This document shows, piece by piece, positions 44,293 through 53,160 of a stretch of DNA of 64,000 nt. Both the position numbers and the translations under genes were made by a program. The notes under the pieces are model-generated. The model worked only from the letters and a program-made list of their open reading frames with translations. It searched no databases and was not told the DNA's origin. Numbering within the stretch: position 1 is the first letter of the stretch; each line of letters starts with the position of its first letter. The stretch lies in assembly GCF_000194155.1 (NCBI RefSeq), contig NZ_GL877879.1, positions 508,634 through 572,633 on the forward strand. Reading direction: 5' to 3'. The DNA comes from Saccharopolyspora spinosa NRRL 18395 (lineage in GTDB: Bacteria; Actinomycetota; Actinomycetes; Mycobacteriales; Pseudonocardiaceae).

Positions 44293-44445
44293 CTCTCACT
44301 ACCCCCTTTGTCCCCTGAATCAGGTACACGTCGCGCTTAGCTTGCCAGGTCTTTGCTCATCCGTGCACCGATGTGACGATCCTCGGACGAGATCGGTTCC
44401 CAACTCGTTGCTGTATTGGTCCGTTTGGCGGAGTGACTTTCGTCG

Positions 44446-45240
44446 CTACCAGGCCGCCGCCGCTTCGCGCCGGGTCTTCGTCGTCAGCTCGCCGAGCACT
44501 CGCGTGAACGTGCTCATGTCCGCCCCCGCGAACATCCGCTGCGTTCCGCTGTTGTAGACCGCCGTGCGGCCGAGCTGCAGGTCAATGATGCGGAGCGTCT
44601 GGTCTCCACGGCGTTCCTTGCGGCGGTCGTCCCAGATCGTGACGCCGATCTCACCGAGGCCGAGGCGCGGTCCGTCCAGCAGCTGCGTCATCTTGCGGAA
44701 GCTCGCCACGTTCACGCCGCGGGCGCGCAGGCTCTGCTCGATCGCCTGCGTGTCCTCGTCGCCGCGGCGGCGCACCTCGGTCATCGCCGTGCGCATCTCC
44801 GCCAGGTCGACGCTCAGCGGCGGGCGGATCCGCGCCGGCGGGTGTTCCGGCAGCACCGACACCAGGGCCGGGATCAGGTCGTTGGGGTGCACCGGCTCCA
44901 GGATGATCCGGTCGCCGTCGACGACCGTGCGCACCGCCGTCTTGTTCGCCTTGGACACCGCCGCCCGCAGCTCGGTTTCCTTCTTGGACGAGAACCGCAG
45001 GTCGTACTCGACCGTCGTGTGCGCGTAGATGCCCAGCAGTTCCATGACCCGGTCGTTCACGCCGCCCGGGTTGATCAGGCCGCGGTCGCGGACCCGCTGT
45101 TCGGCTGCGTCGAACTCGCGCGGTATGTCTTTGACGGTCGTCCCGTAGTTGCTGTACGACGCGATCACCGGGATTCGGGTGAGTCCGGCGCGTTCGGCCA
45201 GGATCGCGAATTCGAGTCGGTCGACGTCGAGCTTGGGCAC
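44446..45240 (-). CDS. espG: ESX secretion-associated protein EspG
   Basis: The 264-residue cytoplasmic chaperone recognises PE/PPE substrates for type VII secretion. Family-like segments are IPREFDAAEQRVRDRGLINP, YAHTTVEYDLRFSS and the C-terminal GTQRMFAGADMSTFTRVLGEL. The GTG start (MPKLDVDRLEF) is at 45240. It precedes the PE-like gene by about 150 bp. No EccABCDE genes occur in the window, so the substrate module is detached from its secretion machine. Confidence 0.88.
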   Translation of the reverse strand: MPKLDVDRLEFAILAERAGLTRIPVIASYSNYGTTVKDIPREFDAAEQRVRDRGLINPGGVNDRVMELLGIYAHTTVEYDLRFSSKKETELRAAVSKANKTAVRTVVDGDRIILEPVHPNDLIPALVSVLPEHPPARIRPPLSVDLAEMRTAMTEVRRRGDEDTQAIEQSLRARGVNVASFRKMTQLLDGPRLGLGEIGVTIWDDRRKERRGDQTLRIIDLQLGRTAVYNSGTQRMFAGADMSTFTRVLGELTTKTRREAAAAW

Positions 45241-45343
45241 TGGTACTGCGCTCCCGCGTTAGGTCAGAGTTGCGCGTCGGATCTGGTGACGACTGTGCAG
45301 ACTAACCGGTCGCGGGACCGTACGGAGCAGGAATCGTGCAGGC

Positions 45344-45637
45344 TCAGCCGTCGAGACCGGACAGGCCCTTCCAAGCTCCTCGGGAGCCGCGCCGCGCCGC
45401 CGAGCGCTGCCAGCGGAACACTCCGTAGCCGATGATGCCGAGCGCCCCGCCGACCAGGCAGGTCCAGAACTGGATCTCCGAGGCGCCGTCGGCCCAGTGG
45501 CGGATGCCGAACAGGACCGCCCCGGCGAACCACAGCGTCGTGCCGAACAGCACCACCGGGGTCGGGTCCGCCAGCCTCCGCGGCAGCGGCGGGACCGGCC
45601 GGTGACCCGGCGCGGAGGAGGTGGATTCGCTGTCCAT
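45344..45637 (-). CDS. DUF2530 membrane protein
   Basis: The 97-residue protein has two hydrophobic segments (VVLFGTTLWFAGAVLFGI; FWTCLVGGALGIIGYGVF) and a basic C-terminus, the DUF2530 pattern. ATG 45635-45637 begins MDSESTSSAPG. It is divergent from the NCS2 permease, a common actinobacterial neighbourhood. Confidence 0.85.
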   Translation of the reverse strand: MDSESTSSAPGHRPVPPLPRRLADPTPVVLFGTTLWFAGAVLFGIRHWADGASEIQFWTCLVGGALGIIGYGVFRWQRSAARRGSRGAWKGLSGLDG

Positions 45638-45703
45638 TGCCACGTCAGGCAGGTTACTCCCGGTAGTAAACGCGCGCGCAGGCGCGTTGATCGGGAAGTA
45701 CTG

Positions 45704-46870
45704 ATGGTGGATCAAGACGCTTCCAAGAGGTCGCTGCTGGCCAGGTATTTCAAGATCACCGACGGTGGGTCCAGCGTCGGGCGGGAAGTTCGCGGCGGCG
45801 TGGTCACCTTCGTCACGGTCGCGTACATCATCGTGCTCAACCCGCTGATCCTCGGCAGCTACTCCGCCGAGGACGCTGGCGCCAAGCGCGACGTGCTCGG
45901 CAACATCTTGCCGCTTTCGCAGGTCGCGGCGACTACCGCGCTGGTCGCGGGTGTGATGACGATCCTGTTCGGATTCGTCGCCAACTACCCGTTCGCGATC
46001 GCCGCCGGCTTGGCAGCAACACGCTGCTGGAGGTGACCATCGCGCCGCAGGCGACGTGGCCGGAGGCCCATGCCTGGGCCTGGTGGTAGACGGCATCATC
46101 ATCCTGATCCTGGTCGCCACCGGCTTCCGGACAGCGGTGTTCAACGCGGTGCCACCGAGCTCAAGGCCGCGATCGCGGTCTGTGTCGGCGTGTTCATCAC
46201 GTTCGTCGGCCTGGTCGACTCCGGGTTCGTGCGGCGGCTTCCGGACGCGGCCAACACGACGGTGCCGGTCGGGCTGGGCATCGACGGTTCGATCGCCTCG
46301 TGGCCGACCGGCGATCCCGGGGCAGGTCGTCGGGCTGCCGGGCCTGTCGCTGGTCGGCGGCATCTCCTTCGGCGCGTGGACCCGGCTGCCCGCGCTGGCC
46401 GCCGCGATGCTGGTGTTCACGCTGGTGCTGGCGAACTTCTTCGACGTCGTGGGCACCATGACCGGCCTCGGCAAGGAAGGTGGGCTCGCCGACAAGGACG
46501 GCAACCTGCCACGCATCGGCAAGGCGCTGGCCGTTGAGGGCGTCGGCGCGGTCGCGGGCGGCTTCGGCTCAGTTAGCTCCAACACCGTGTTCGTGGAGTC
46601 CGCGTCCGGCATCGCGGAGGGGGACGCGGACGGGGCTGGCGAACGTGATCACCGGCCCGCTGTTCCTGGCGGCGATGTTCTTTACCCCGCTCTACCAGGT
46701 CATTCCGGTGGAGGCGGCGGCTCCGGCGTGGGCTTCCTCAGCTGCGTGCTGCTGCAGGTGTTCACCGGCCGCGTCCGCACCGTGCACCCGCTGATGTGGG
46801 TCGTCTCGGCGGCGTTCGTGCTCTACTTCTGCTCCGGTCTGTTCAGCGCGCTCTTCGGCCTCTCATCTGC
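45704..46870 (+). pseudogene. NCS2-family purine permease, heavily degraded
   Basis: The start is good (MVDQDASKRSLLARYFKITD, then VAYIIVLNPLILGSYSAED), but the frame breaks near 46010. Later pieces in other frames read TLLEVTIAPQATWPEA, DGIIILILVATGFRTAVFN, TELKAAI, ANTTVPVGLGIDGSIASWP, LVGGISFGAWTRLPALAAAM, NFFDVVGTMTGLGKEGGLAD and SSNTVFVESASGIAEG. Two blocks of roughly 50-60 residues are missing (after SIASWPTG and after PVEAAAPA). At least five frame disruptions are visible. Intact relatives have about 480 residues and import hypoxanthine, guanine or adenine. Confidence 0.88.
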
Positions 46871-47112
46871 CCGCTCCGCTCGTCGTTTCGCCCGTGATCA
46901 TTTTGTGCCGCTCAAGCAAAGCGGCATTGCGCTATGGCAGCACAACGTGCTCACGCCTCCTGACCAGGCGGAACCCGCCGGACTTCGGCAGCGCCAGGAT
47001 GGTCCGATCGGAGTAGTGCGTCGATTGAGGTGCGATCCAGGTTTCGGGGGCGCGACCTGGCTATTGTGGGCGGCCACTGATCTGCATGATCAGTTTGTCC
47101 GATTCCCCGAAA

Positions 47113-47127
47113 TAGTTTGGTAGACTA
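47113..47127. promoter_or_regulatory. Candidate MarR operator TAGTTTGGTAGACTA
   Basis: An imperfect palindrome (arms TAGT and ACTA) lies six bases before the marR GTG and includes a -10-like TAGACT. Such a site would allow autorepression. Evidence is position and symmetry only. Confidence 0.45.
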
Positions 47128-47132
47128 ACGAC

Positions 47133-47567
47133 GTGTCCGATATTGCGGAGCGAGAGCGCACCCTGGCGAGTCGTCTGCGCCTCGCGGTCGTTCGCCTGAA
47201 TCGGCGGCTGCGCGCGCAGAGCACCGACTCGAAGATCACGCTGTCCCAGCTGTCTGCGCTGTCCTGCCTGCACAAGACCGGCGCGATGACGCCGGGTGAG
47301 CTGGCAGCGAAGGAAGGCGTCCAGCCGCCGTCGATGACCAGGGTGATCGCCGCCCTGGAAGACGCCGGGCTGGTTGCCCGTCGAGCCCACCCGACCGACG
47401 GTCGGCAGGCCATCGTGGAGCTGACTGAGGCCGGTCGGGCCCGCATAGACGAAGAGGTTTCGGTCCGGGAGCGCTGGCTGGACCAGCAGCTCGTAAACCT
47501 GTCCGAAGAGGAGCGCCGGGTGCTGTCCCAGGCGGCCGAGATCATCGACCGAATGGCCAGCCGATGA
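47133..47567 (+). CDS. MarR-family transcriptional regulator
   Basis: The 144-residue winged-helix protein has the MarR core: LSQLSALSCLHKTGAMTPGE, the recognition segment PPSMTRVIAALEDAGLV and wing RRAHPTDGRQAIVELTEAG. It starts with GTG 47133. The MFS gene follows 32 bp later on the same strand, so MarR probably represses this exporter and itself until a ligand binds. Confidence 0.93.
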   Translation: MSDIAERERTLASRLRLAVVRLNRRLRAQSTDSKITLSQLSALSCLHKTGAMTPGELAAKEGVQPPSMTRVIAALEDAGLVARRAHPTDGRQAIVELTEAGRARIDEEVSVRERWLDQQLVNLSEEERRVLSQAAEIIDRMASR

Positions 47568-47599
47568 CAGAACGTCAGTGAGAGGCGGTAAGCACGAGC

Positions 47600-48961
47600 G
47601 TGGTTGACCGATCCACATCGCGCACGGGAGCAGGCCCGAGCGAGGATCCGGGCAACCTCACATCGTCGTCCACATCGGACGGATCCACTGCCTCCACCGA
47701 CTCCGGTGGCGGCATGTTCCGCTCGCTGCGGGAGCGAAACTACCGCTACTACGCCTCCGGTCAGGTCGTGTCGCTGACCGGCACGTGGATGCAGCGCGCC
47801 GCGCAGGACTGGCTGGTGCTGGAACTCTCTGGCGGCAGCCCAGCCTCGCTCGGCTTGGCGGTCGCCCTGCAGTTCATCCCGACGCTGCTGCTGACACTGT
47901 GGGCCGGAGTCATCGCGGACCGCTTCGACAAGCGGCGCATGCTCATCGGCACCCAGAGCGCGCTCGGCGCGTGCGGGCTGGTGCTCGGGCTGCTCAACGT
48001 CACCGGCCTCGTGCAGCTCTGGCACGTCTTCGTGCTGTGCTTCGTGCTGGGGTGCTTCGCGGCGGTGGACGCGCCGGTGCGGCAGTCGTTCGTCGTCGAG
48101 ATGGTCGGGCAAGCGCAGCTCACCAACGCGGTCGCGCTGAACTCGATGACCTTCAACCTGGCCCGCATCGTCGGCCCGGCCATCGCCGGGGTGCTGATCA
48201 CGGCGATCGGCACCGGCTGGGTGTTCCTGGCCAACGGGTTGAGCTCGGTCGCCGTGGTCGCCGGGCTGGCGCTGATGGATCAGGCGGCGCTGCACCGGGT
48301 CAGGCCGCCGCCGAAGGAACGCGGCCAACTGCGCGCCGGGCTGCGCTACGTGCGCGGGCGTCCGGATCTGATCGTGGTGATGGTGCTGGTGTTCTGCCTC
48401 GGCACCTTCGGCATGAACTTCGAGAGCACGTTCGCGGTGGTCGCGCGCAACACCTTCGAGCGGGACGCCGACGGCTACGGCCTGCTGATCACCATGCTCG
48501 CGATCGGGACGTTGACCGGGGCGGCGCTGGCGGCCCGCCGAAGTGGGCGTGGGGTGCCGCGGCTGAGGCTGATGCTGCTGGGTGCCGCTGTGTTCGGCAT
48601 TCTGGAGGCGGCGGCGTCGCTGATGCCGACCTACGAGCTGTTCGCGGTGGCGCTGATCCCGGTCGGGGTCGCCGTCATGACGTTCACCACCAGCGCGAAC
48701 TCGACCGTCCAGCTGGCCGTGGAGCCCACCATGCGCGGCCGGGTAATGGGCCTGTACATGCTGCTGTTCCTGGGTGGAAAACCGCTGGGTGGGCTGGCTT
48801 CCGGGTGGATCGCCGAGGTGCTCGGGCCGCGCTGGCCGATCCTGCTGGGCGGTCTGGCATCGTTGGCCGCCGCGGTCGGCGGGGCCGCAGTGCTGGCATG
48901 GCGTCGGCGCGGTGCCGGTTCGGTGGACGGAGGGGTTGCCCGATCACGGAGGTTAGGCTAA
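47600..48961 (+). CDS. MFS exporter regulated by MarR
   Basis: The 453-residue permease has a Ser/Thr-rich N-terminus (about 1-38) and 12 predicted helices of the EntS/MFS_3 type: SLRERNYRYYASGQVVSLTG, WMQRAAQDWLVLELSGG and WAGVIADRFDKRRMLIGT (the DRxxRR-like loop A motif). Proteins of this type export drugs or siderophores. The GTG at 47600 follows GAGAGGCGG. An iron-box palindrome overlaps its last codons. Confidence 0.92.
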   Translation: MVDRSTSRTGAGPSEDPGNLTSSSTSDGSTASTDSGGGMFRSLRERNYRYYASGQVVSLTGTWMQRAAQDWLVLELSGGSPASLGLAVALQFIPTLLLTLWAGVIADRFDKRRMLIGTQSALGACGLVLGLLNVTGLVQLWHVFVLCFVLGCFAAVDAPVRQSFVVEMVGQAQLTNAVALNSMTFNLARIVGPAIAGVLITAIGTGWVFLANGLSSVAVVAGLALMDQAALHRVRPPPKERGQLRAGLRYVRGRPDLIVVMVLVFCLGTFGMNFESTFAVVARNTFERDADGYGLLITMLAIGTLTGAALAARRSGRGVPRLRLMLLGAAVFGILEAAASLMPTYELFAVALIPVGVAVMTFTTSANSTVQLAVEPTMRGRVMGLYMLLFLGGKPLGGLASGWIAEVLGPRWPILLGGLASLAAAVGGAAVLAWRRRGAGSVDGGVARSRRLG

Positions 48962-48966
48962 CCTAA
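48948..48966. promoter_or_regulatory. IdeR/DmdR1-type iron box
   Basis: GGAGGTTAGGCTAACCTAA matches 17 of 19 positions of the actinobacterial iron box and contains a perfect 15-bp palindrome AGGTTAGGCTAACCT. It overlaps the end of the MFS gene. No intact iron-uptake gene follows; a decayed siderophore-type ABC operon begins 1.3 kb further on, beyond sodA. Confidence 0.7.
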
Positions 48967-49010
48967 ATCTCGTCCGCTTCGTGGTGGGAGCGGTAGTCAG
49001 TTCGGGAACG

Positions 49011-49050
49011 GATCGGGCCCCGGCCTCCTTCGGGAGACCGGGGCCCGATC
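49011..49050 (+). terminator. Strong hairpin after the MFS gene
   Basis: GATCGGGCCCCGG and CCGGGGCCCGATC form a perfect 13-bp stem with a 14-nt loop that is itself partly paired (CTCCTTCGGGAG). Confidence 0.85.
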
Positions 49051-49069
49051 GTCTGCGGGGCGGAAACGA

Positions 49070-49101
49070 CTTCGGGGCCCTCCCGGAGGAAGGCCCCGAA
49101 G
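49070..49101. terminator. Second GC-rich hairpin
   Basis: CTTCGGGGCC and GGCCCCGAAG form a 10-bp stem around a 12-nt loop. With the hairpin before it, this makes a double terminator between convergent genes. Confidence 0.65.
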
Positions 49102-49147
49102 CGTCGGCGGTGGGCTTGTCGGAGCACTCACCACCGAGTCCTGGATG

Positions 49148-49191
49148 CCGTGCGTCTTTCGGGCAGTTGTGGCTGCTCAACGGACTCACGG
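49148..49191 (-). terminator. Hairpin of the GTGAGTC family after sodA
   Basis: CCGTGCGTC and GACTCACGG pair around a loop containing TTTCGGGCAGTTGTGGCTG, the same internal phrase as in the hairpin at 15361-15407. It lies 42 bp after the sodA stop. Confidence 0.55.
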
Positions 49192-49232
49192 CTACTGACC
49201 AGCGAGAAACGTCGGCGCGGTGGTTCTGCTCG

Positions 49233-49862
49233 TCAGGCGTTGGGGAGACGGAGGCCGTTGTAACCGGCGCGGGCGTCGGCGAAGCGCGCGGCGACCTCGT
49301 CCCAGTTGACCACGTTCCACAGATGCTTGACGTAGTCGGCCTTCACGTTGCGGTACTGCAGGTAGTACGCGTGCTCCCAGATGTCGAACGCCAGCAGCGG
49401 GGTCGTGGCGATCGACAGGTTCGCGTGGTGGTCCCGCAGCTGCTGCGTGATCAACCGCTGACCCACCGGGTCCCAGGCCAGCACGCCCCAGCCGTTGCCC
49501 TGGATCGTGGTCGACACCGCCTCCATCTGAGCGCGGAACTTGTCGAAGGAACCGAAGTCCTCGTCGATGGCCGCCGCCAGCTCGCCGGTCGGCTTGTCCC
49601 CGCCGTTGGGCGAGAGGATCTTCCACCACACCAGGTGCAGCGAGTGCCCCGCCAGGTTGAACGCCAGCGTGGTCTCCAACCCAACGATGGAGGAGAAGTC
49701 GCCCTTCTCCCGCGCCTCGGCGATCTTTTCCACCGTGTCGTTGGCGCCCTTGACGTACGCCGCGTGGTGCTTGCTGTGGTGCAACTCGTTGATCTCACCG
49801 GCGATCGCCGGCTCCAACGCCGCGTAGTCGTAGTCCAACTCCGGCAACACGTACTGCGCCAT
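49233..49862 (-). CDS. sodA: Superoxide dismutase, Fe/Mn type
   Basis: The 209-residue cytoplasmic enzyme converts superoxide to peroxide and oxygen. Metal ligands are evident: His in [11 protein letters not shown], His in [13 protein letters not shown], and Asp and His in [15 protein letters not shown]. The active-site NGWGVLAWD is conserved. ATG 49862 follows AAGGGAG. It lacks a signal peptide. A palindrome upstream (49900-49914) may control it. It is monocistronic. Confidence 0.95.
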   Translation of the reverse strand: MAQYVLPELDYDYAALEPAIAGEINELHHSKHHAAYVKGANDTVEKIAEAREKGDFSSIVGLETTLAFNLAGHSLHLVWWKILSPNGGDKPTGELAAAIDEDFGSFDKFRAQMEAVSTTIQGNGWGVLAWDPVGQRLITQQLRDHHANLSIATTPLLAFDIWEHAYYLQYRNVKADYVKHLWNVVNWDEVAARFADARAGYNGLRLPNA

Positions 49863-49899
49863 TGAGCATCTCCCTTCGCTGTCGACAGAGTCTAGCTAC

Positions 49900-49914
49900 T
49901 GCCATCTTATGGCA
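49900..49914. promoter_or_regulatory. Palindrome TGCCATCTTATGGCA in the sodA promoter
   Basis: A perfect 6+3+6 palindrome lies 38 bp before the sodA ATG, overlapping a possible -35 and spacer (TTGCCA, then TAGACT at 49889-49894). It probably binds a regulator. The identity (metal or redox sensor) is unknown. Confidence 0.55.
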
Positions 49915-50158
49915 ATTAGTCTTGGATGGGGGTGTTGATCTCAACTGCCGGGCGAGTTGCGCCAGAAACCCCTGTGATCTGCGAAAACGTTGCGGTGCGG
50001 GAGCATTTTGGATGACTCCAGCGACCGCCGTGGTCTGCGGTCGGGGTCTGGAACTCGCGGCTTCCCGTGCGGTCCCGGCCTTCCCGCAGGCCGGCTCGCC
50101 CCTGGAAGGCACGATGCGCCGATTGCTCGTCGCGCAGATTGGACACGCCACGGGGAGC

Positions 50159-50180
50159 GGCGATGTCGCGCGAAATCGCC
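50159..50180. repeat. Palindrome GGCGATgTCGCGCGAAATCGCC
   Basis: A 22-bp palindrome with one mismatch, of the family found at 28319-28338. A further half-copy (GGCGATTTCGATTTCAAC) lies at 50201-50218, just before the decayed ABC operon. The 49915-50224 gap holds no gene. Confidence 0.65.
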
Positions 50181-50224
50181 ACCCGGCACGCGTGGGTAAT
50201 GGCGATTTCGATTTCAACGGGACG

Positions 50225-50590
50225 ACCACCGCCGGCGGTCCCGGCAACGGCGTGCCGCTGCTCGCCGACCAGTACCCGTCCCACGAGCGCATCCTCGAAA
50301 CCGAGCCGGACCTGGTCGTCGGCGGCTACGCCAGCGCCTTCGACGACACGACCGGCCGAGGCCCGAAAACGCTGGAGGCCAGTTGCCGACGCCGTTGCCA
50401 CCCAAGGTGAATGCGGCCTGCTCGCCGGAGTCGTAGACGAAGACGTCCATCAGCGCAGTGCCCGCCAGTCGTTGCTCGACCGCGCGTACCCGGCCTTCGA
50501 TGTCGGCCGCGACCCGCCGAGCCTTCTCCGGTAAGCCCAGCACCTCGCCGAACATCGCGATGTCGGCCAGCAGCGTGTCCATCCCGGTCG
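50225..50590. pseudogene. Siderophore-type ABC binding protein, broken by an internal inversion
   Basis: Plus-strand sequence up to about 50385 reads GNGVPLLADQYPSHERILET and EPDLVVGGYASAFDDTTGRG, the N-terminal lobe of a FecB/FepB-type binding protein. From about 50385 to 50590 the next portion lies on the opposite strand: MDTLLADIAMFGEVLGLPEK, RVRAVEQRLAGTALMDVFVY and AFTLGGNGVGN. In intact relatives these join in one orientation. The signal peptide and the C-terminal lobe are gone. This is a small inversion plus deletions. Confidence 0.75.
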
Positions 50591-50847
50591 GGACCGCAAC
50601 GCAGGACCCCGGGCTGCTGGTGCCGGACGCGGCGACCTTCCTGGTCGGTGCCGAAGCGCGGCGGATGCTGTTGGTGTCGGCGTTGTTTGGCGCGGTGTTC
50701 CTGGTTCTGGCGGATCTGGTGGCGCGGCTGGTCATCGCGCCGTCCGAACTGCCGGTGGGGGTGCTCACGGCACTGGTGGGCGGGCCGCTGTTCCTGGTCA
50801 TGTTGCGGCGGGAGAGACGGGAGCGGCGGCAGCGGCGGGTCGCATGA
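50590..50847 (+). pseudogene. FecCD-type iron-siderophore permease, C-terminal remnant
   Basis: Only the last 85 residues remain: PGLLVPDAATFLVGAEARRM, LLVSALFGAVFLVLADLVAR, APSELPVGVLTALVGGPLFL and a basic end. This is the typical tail of a FecCD/BtuC-family permease. The first nine or so helices are missing; the left edge abuts the inverted segment. The stop overlaps the next gene's ATG, preserving the ancestral operon structure. Confidence 0.8.
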
Positions 50848-51494
50848 GCGTGCGGGTACGCGGGGCGCGCGTGGAGCTGGGCGGCCGGACGATTCTGTCC
50901 GATGTGGACATCGAGGTCCGGTAGGGCGAGGTGTTCGGGCTAAATTAGTGGGCCCGAACGGCAGTGGCAAGACGACGCTGCTGCGCACGCTGCACCGGGC
51001 GGTGGCACCGGTGGCCGGGTTCGTCGAGGTCGCGGGTAGGGCCGGTGGTGGGGGCGTCGGCTAGCCCGGATTCTGGCCGCCACCACGCAGGAAGCCGAGA
51101 GCCGCGCAGCGCGGACGGTTCGGGAAGTGGTGACGCAGGGCAGGCTGCCGCACTTGGGCCTGCTGGAGCGGATGCAGTCGGCGGACCAGCACATCGTCGA
51201 AGAATCCCTGCGATGCAAAGGACTTCTGGATGCTGCGGAGCGAGACGTTCGCACGCTGTCCGGCGGCGAGCGGCAGCGAGCGGCGATCGCGCATGCGCTT
51301 GCGCAGCAACCGCGGGTGCTCGTCCTCGACGAGCCGACGAACCACCTCGACCTGCGGCACCAGTACAGTGTCCTGACCTCCTCCGCGACCTGGCGCGATC
51401 GAGCCTGACAGTGCTCCTGACGCTGCACGACCTGCGCAACGCGGCGGAGTTCTGCGACCGCCTCGCGGTCCTCGACGTCGACGGAGCCCTCTGA
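50844..51494 (+). pseudogene. FecE-type siderophore ABC ATPase with stops and frameshifts
   Basis: Starting MSVRVRGARVELGGRTILSD, the frame meets a stop near 50921. Later pieces in other frames show Walker [31 protein letters not shown], signature [19 protein letters not shown], Walker [14 protein letters not shown], and [20 protein letters not shown] to the end at 51494. All motifs are recognisable, so decay is recent, but no full protein can be made. Confidence 0.85.
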
Positions 51495-51544
51495 CGTGGG
51501 AGCTGCGATCTCGCCGTTGGGGGCATCGCCCGATTCCGGGCAAA

Positions 51545-53041
51545 TCACCCCACCGGCCAGGTGTGGACCGGGTCTCCGTTGTCGGCGAGGTCGATGTAGC
51601 GGCGCAGCATGCCGGTCAGGGCGCCGTGCCGGTCCGCGCCTCGGTCTTCCAGCAGCGCAACGGTTTCCCGCTGCCAGGTCGAACCGTTGCGCTTCGCCAG
51701 GCAGCGCTTCTCGATCACGCCCAGGTAGCGCTCGCACGCGGCGTCCGACACCCCGCACGCCCGCAGGCCGTCGTGCGCCATCGGCAGCAGGCGTCGCAAC
51801 ACCAGCTCATCCGGCTTCACCCAGCCGATGCTCGGCCAGTAGAGGTGCGCGTCGAAGCCGTGCCGCGCCCCGGAGTAGAAGTTCTCCTCCGCCGCCGCGA
51901 ACGACATCTGCGTCCACAATGGACGATCTTGTTCGGTGAGCGCCCGCTGGGCACCGTAGAAGAACGCGGCATTGGCGACGATGTCCACCACCGATGGCCC
52001 CGACGGCAGCACGCGGTTCTCCACCCGCAGGTGCGGAATTCCGCCCACCAGGTCGTAAACCGGCCGGTTCCAGCGCCAGATAGTGCCGTTGTGCAACCGC
52101 AGCTCGGTCAGCGTCGGCGCCCGGCCGGCTTCCAGCGCGGCCACCGGGTCCTCTTCCTCCGGCTCCGGCAGCAACGCCGGGAAGTAGCGGACATTCTCCT
52201 CGAACAGGTCGAAGATCGACGTGATCCAACGCTCCCCGAACCACACCCGGGGTCGCACGCCCTGGTTCTTCAGCTCCACCGGCCGCGTGTCGGTGGCCTG
52301 CAGGAACAGCGGGATCCGCGTCTCGTGCCACAACGCCTTGCCCAGCAGGAACGGGGAATTCGCGCCGATGGCCACCTGCACCCCGGCCAGGCACTGCGCG
52401 GCGTTCCAATGCGCCGCGAAGTCCTCCGGCGCCACCTGCAGGTGCAGCTGGACGGACGTGCACGCCGACTCCGGCAAGATCGAGTCCGCGTAGGAACGCA
52501 GCTTCTCGGGCTGCGCGTCGTCGAGTGGCACGCCCTCCATGTCCAGCAGCATTTCTTCGCCGCGCGCCAGGAAGATCTGCTCGTTGAGCAGCGAATACCG
52601 CGGGTTGCGCGACAGCCAGTTCGGGTCGAAGTGCGCGCTGCGCAGCGTCGGCAGCGTGCCGATCATGACGATCTTCGCCCCGGCGTCGTGCGCCCCGCCG
52701 TCCGCGCGCAGCAGCGCTGCCCGCATCCGGGCCTCCAGCTCCAAGGCGCTGTCCCCGGCCAACACTTGCGGCTCGACGTTGAGCTCGATGTTCTGCTGGC
52801 CGAGCTCGGTGGTGAACACCGGCTCGCTGATCTTCTCCAGCACCACCGCGTTGGACATGGACGGTTCCATCTGGTCGTCCACCAAGCACAGCTCCATCTC
52901 CAGCCCCATCTGCTGGTGGGGGAAGGAGAAATTGCCTTCGGCGAGCATCCGGGCCAGGGCGTCAAGGCCGCGCTGCATCTTGCTCCGATACCGTTGCCGG
53001 TCCACTGGTTTGAAGGGTTGATCGTCCACGTGCCGTCTCAT
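51545..53041 (-). CDS. Glutamate-cysteine ligase family protein (GCS2)
   Basis: The 498-residue cytoplasmic protein belongs to the carboxylate-amine ligase/GCS2 family: MGLEMELCLVDDQMEPSMSN, NIELNVEPQVLAGDSALELE, TSVQLHLQVAPEDFAAHWNA and NGTIWRWNRPVYDLVGGIPH with HLRVENRVLPSGPSVVD. It would form an ATP-dependent gamma-glutamyl or amide bond. Actinobacteria make mycothiol and ergothioneine rather than much glutathione, so the natural substrate is open. ATG 53041 (MRRHVDDQPF) is preferred to an earlier Met. It faces the ruined ABC operon. Confidence 0.85.
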   Translation of the reverse strand: MRRHVDDQPFKPVDRQRYRSKMQRGLDALARMLAEGNFSFPHQQMGLEMELCLVDDQMEPSMSNAVVLEKISEPVFTTELGQQNIELNVEPQVLAGDSALELEARMRAALLRADGGAHDAGAKIVMIGTLPTLRSAHFDPNWLSRNPRYSLLNEQIFLARGEEMLLDMEGVPLDDAQPEKLRSYADSILPESACTSVQLHLQVAPEDFAAHWNAAQCLAGVQVAIGANSPFLLGKALWHETRIPLFLQATDTRPVELKNQGVRPRVWFGERWITSIFDLFEENVRYFPALLPEPEEEDPVAALEAGRAPTLTELRLHNGTIWRWNRPVYDLVGGIPHLRVENRVLPSGPSVVDIVANAAFFYGAQRALTEQDRPLWTQMSFAAAEENFYSGARHGFDAHLYWPSIGWVKPDELVLRRLLPMAHDGLRACGVSDAACERYLGVIEKRCLAKRNGSTWQRETVALLEDRGADRHGALTGMLRRYIDLADNGDPVHTWPVG

Positions 53042-53160
53042 GCCGTCTCCCCGCTTGATCGGCAGCACGTCAGCGCGCAGCGCTGGGGAAACCACCGTGA
53101 CACATCGGTACCCGGGGGGCCAGCGGCCAAAACGGTGTCACCGGAAGGTGCTCAGAATGA

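Noticed and set aside
46960..46985. Match TGACCAGGCGGAAC also found at 25188
   Set aside because: Only 14 bases with no further flanking similarity; could be chance in GC-rich DNA.
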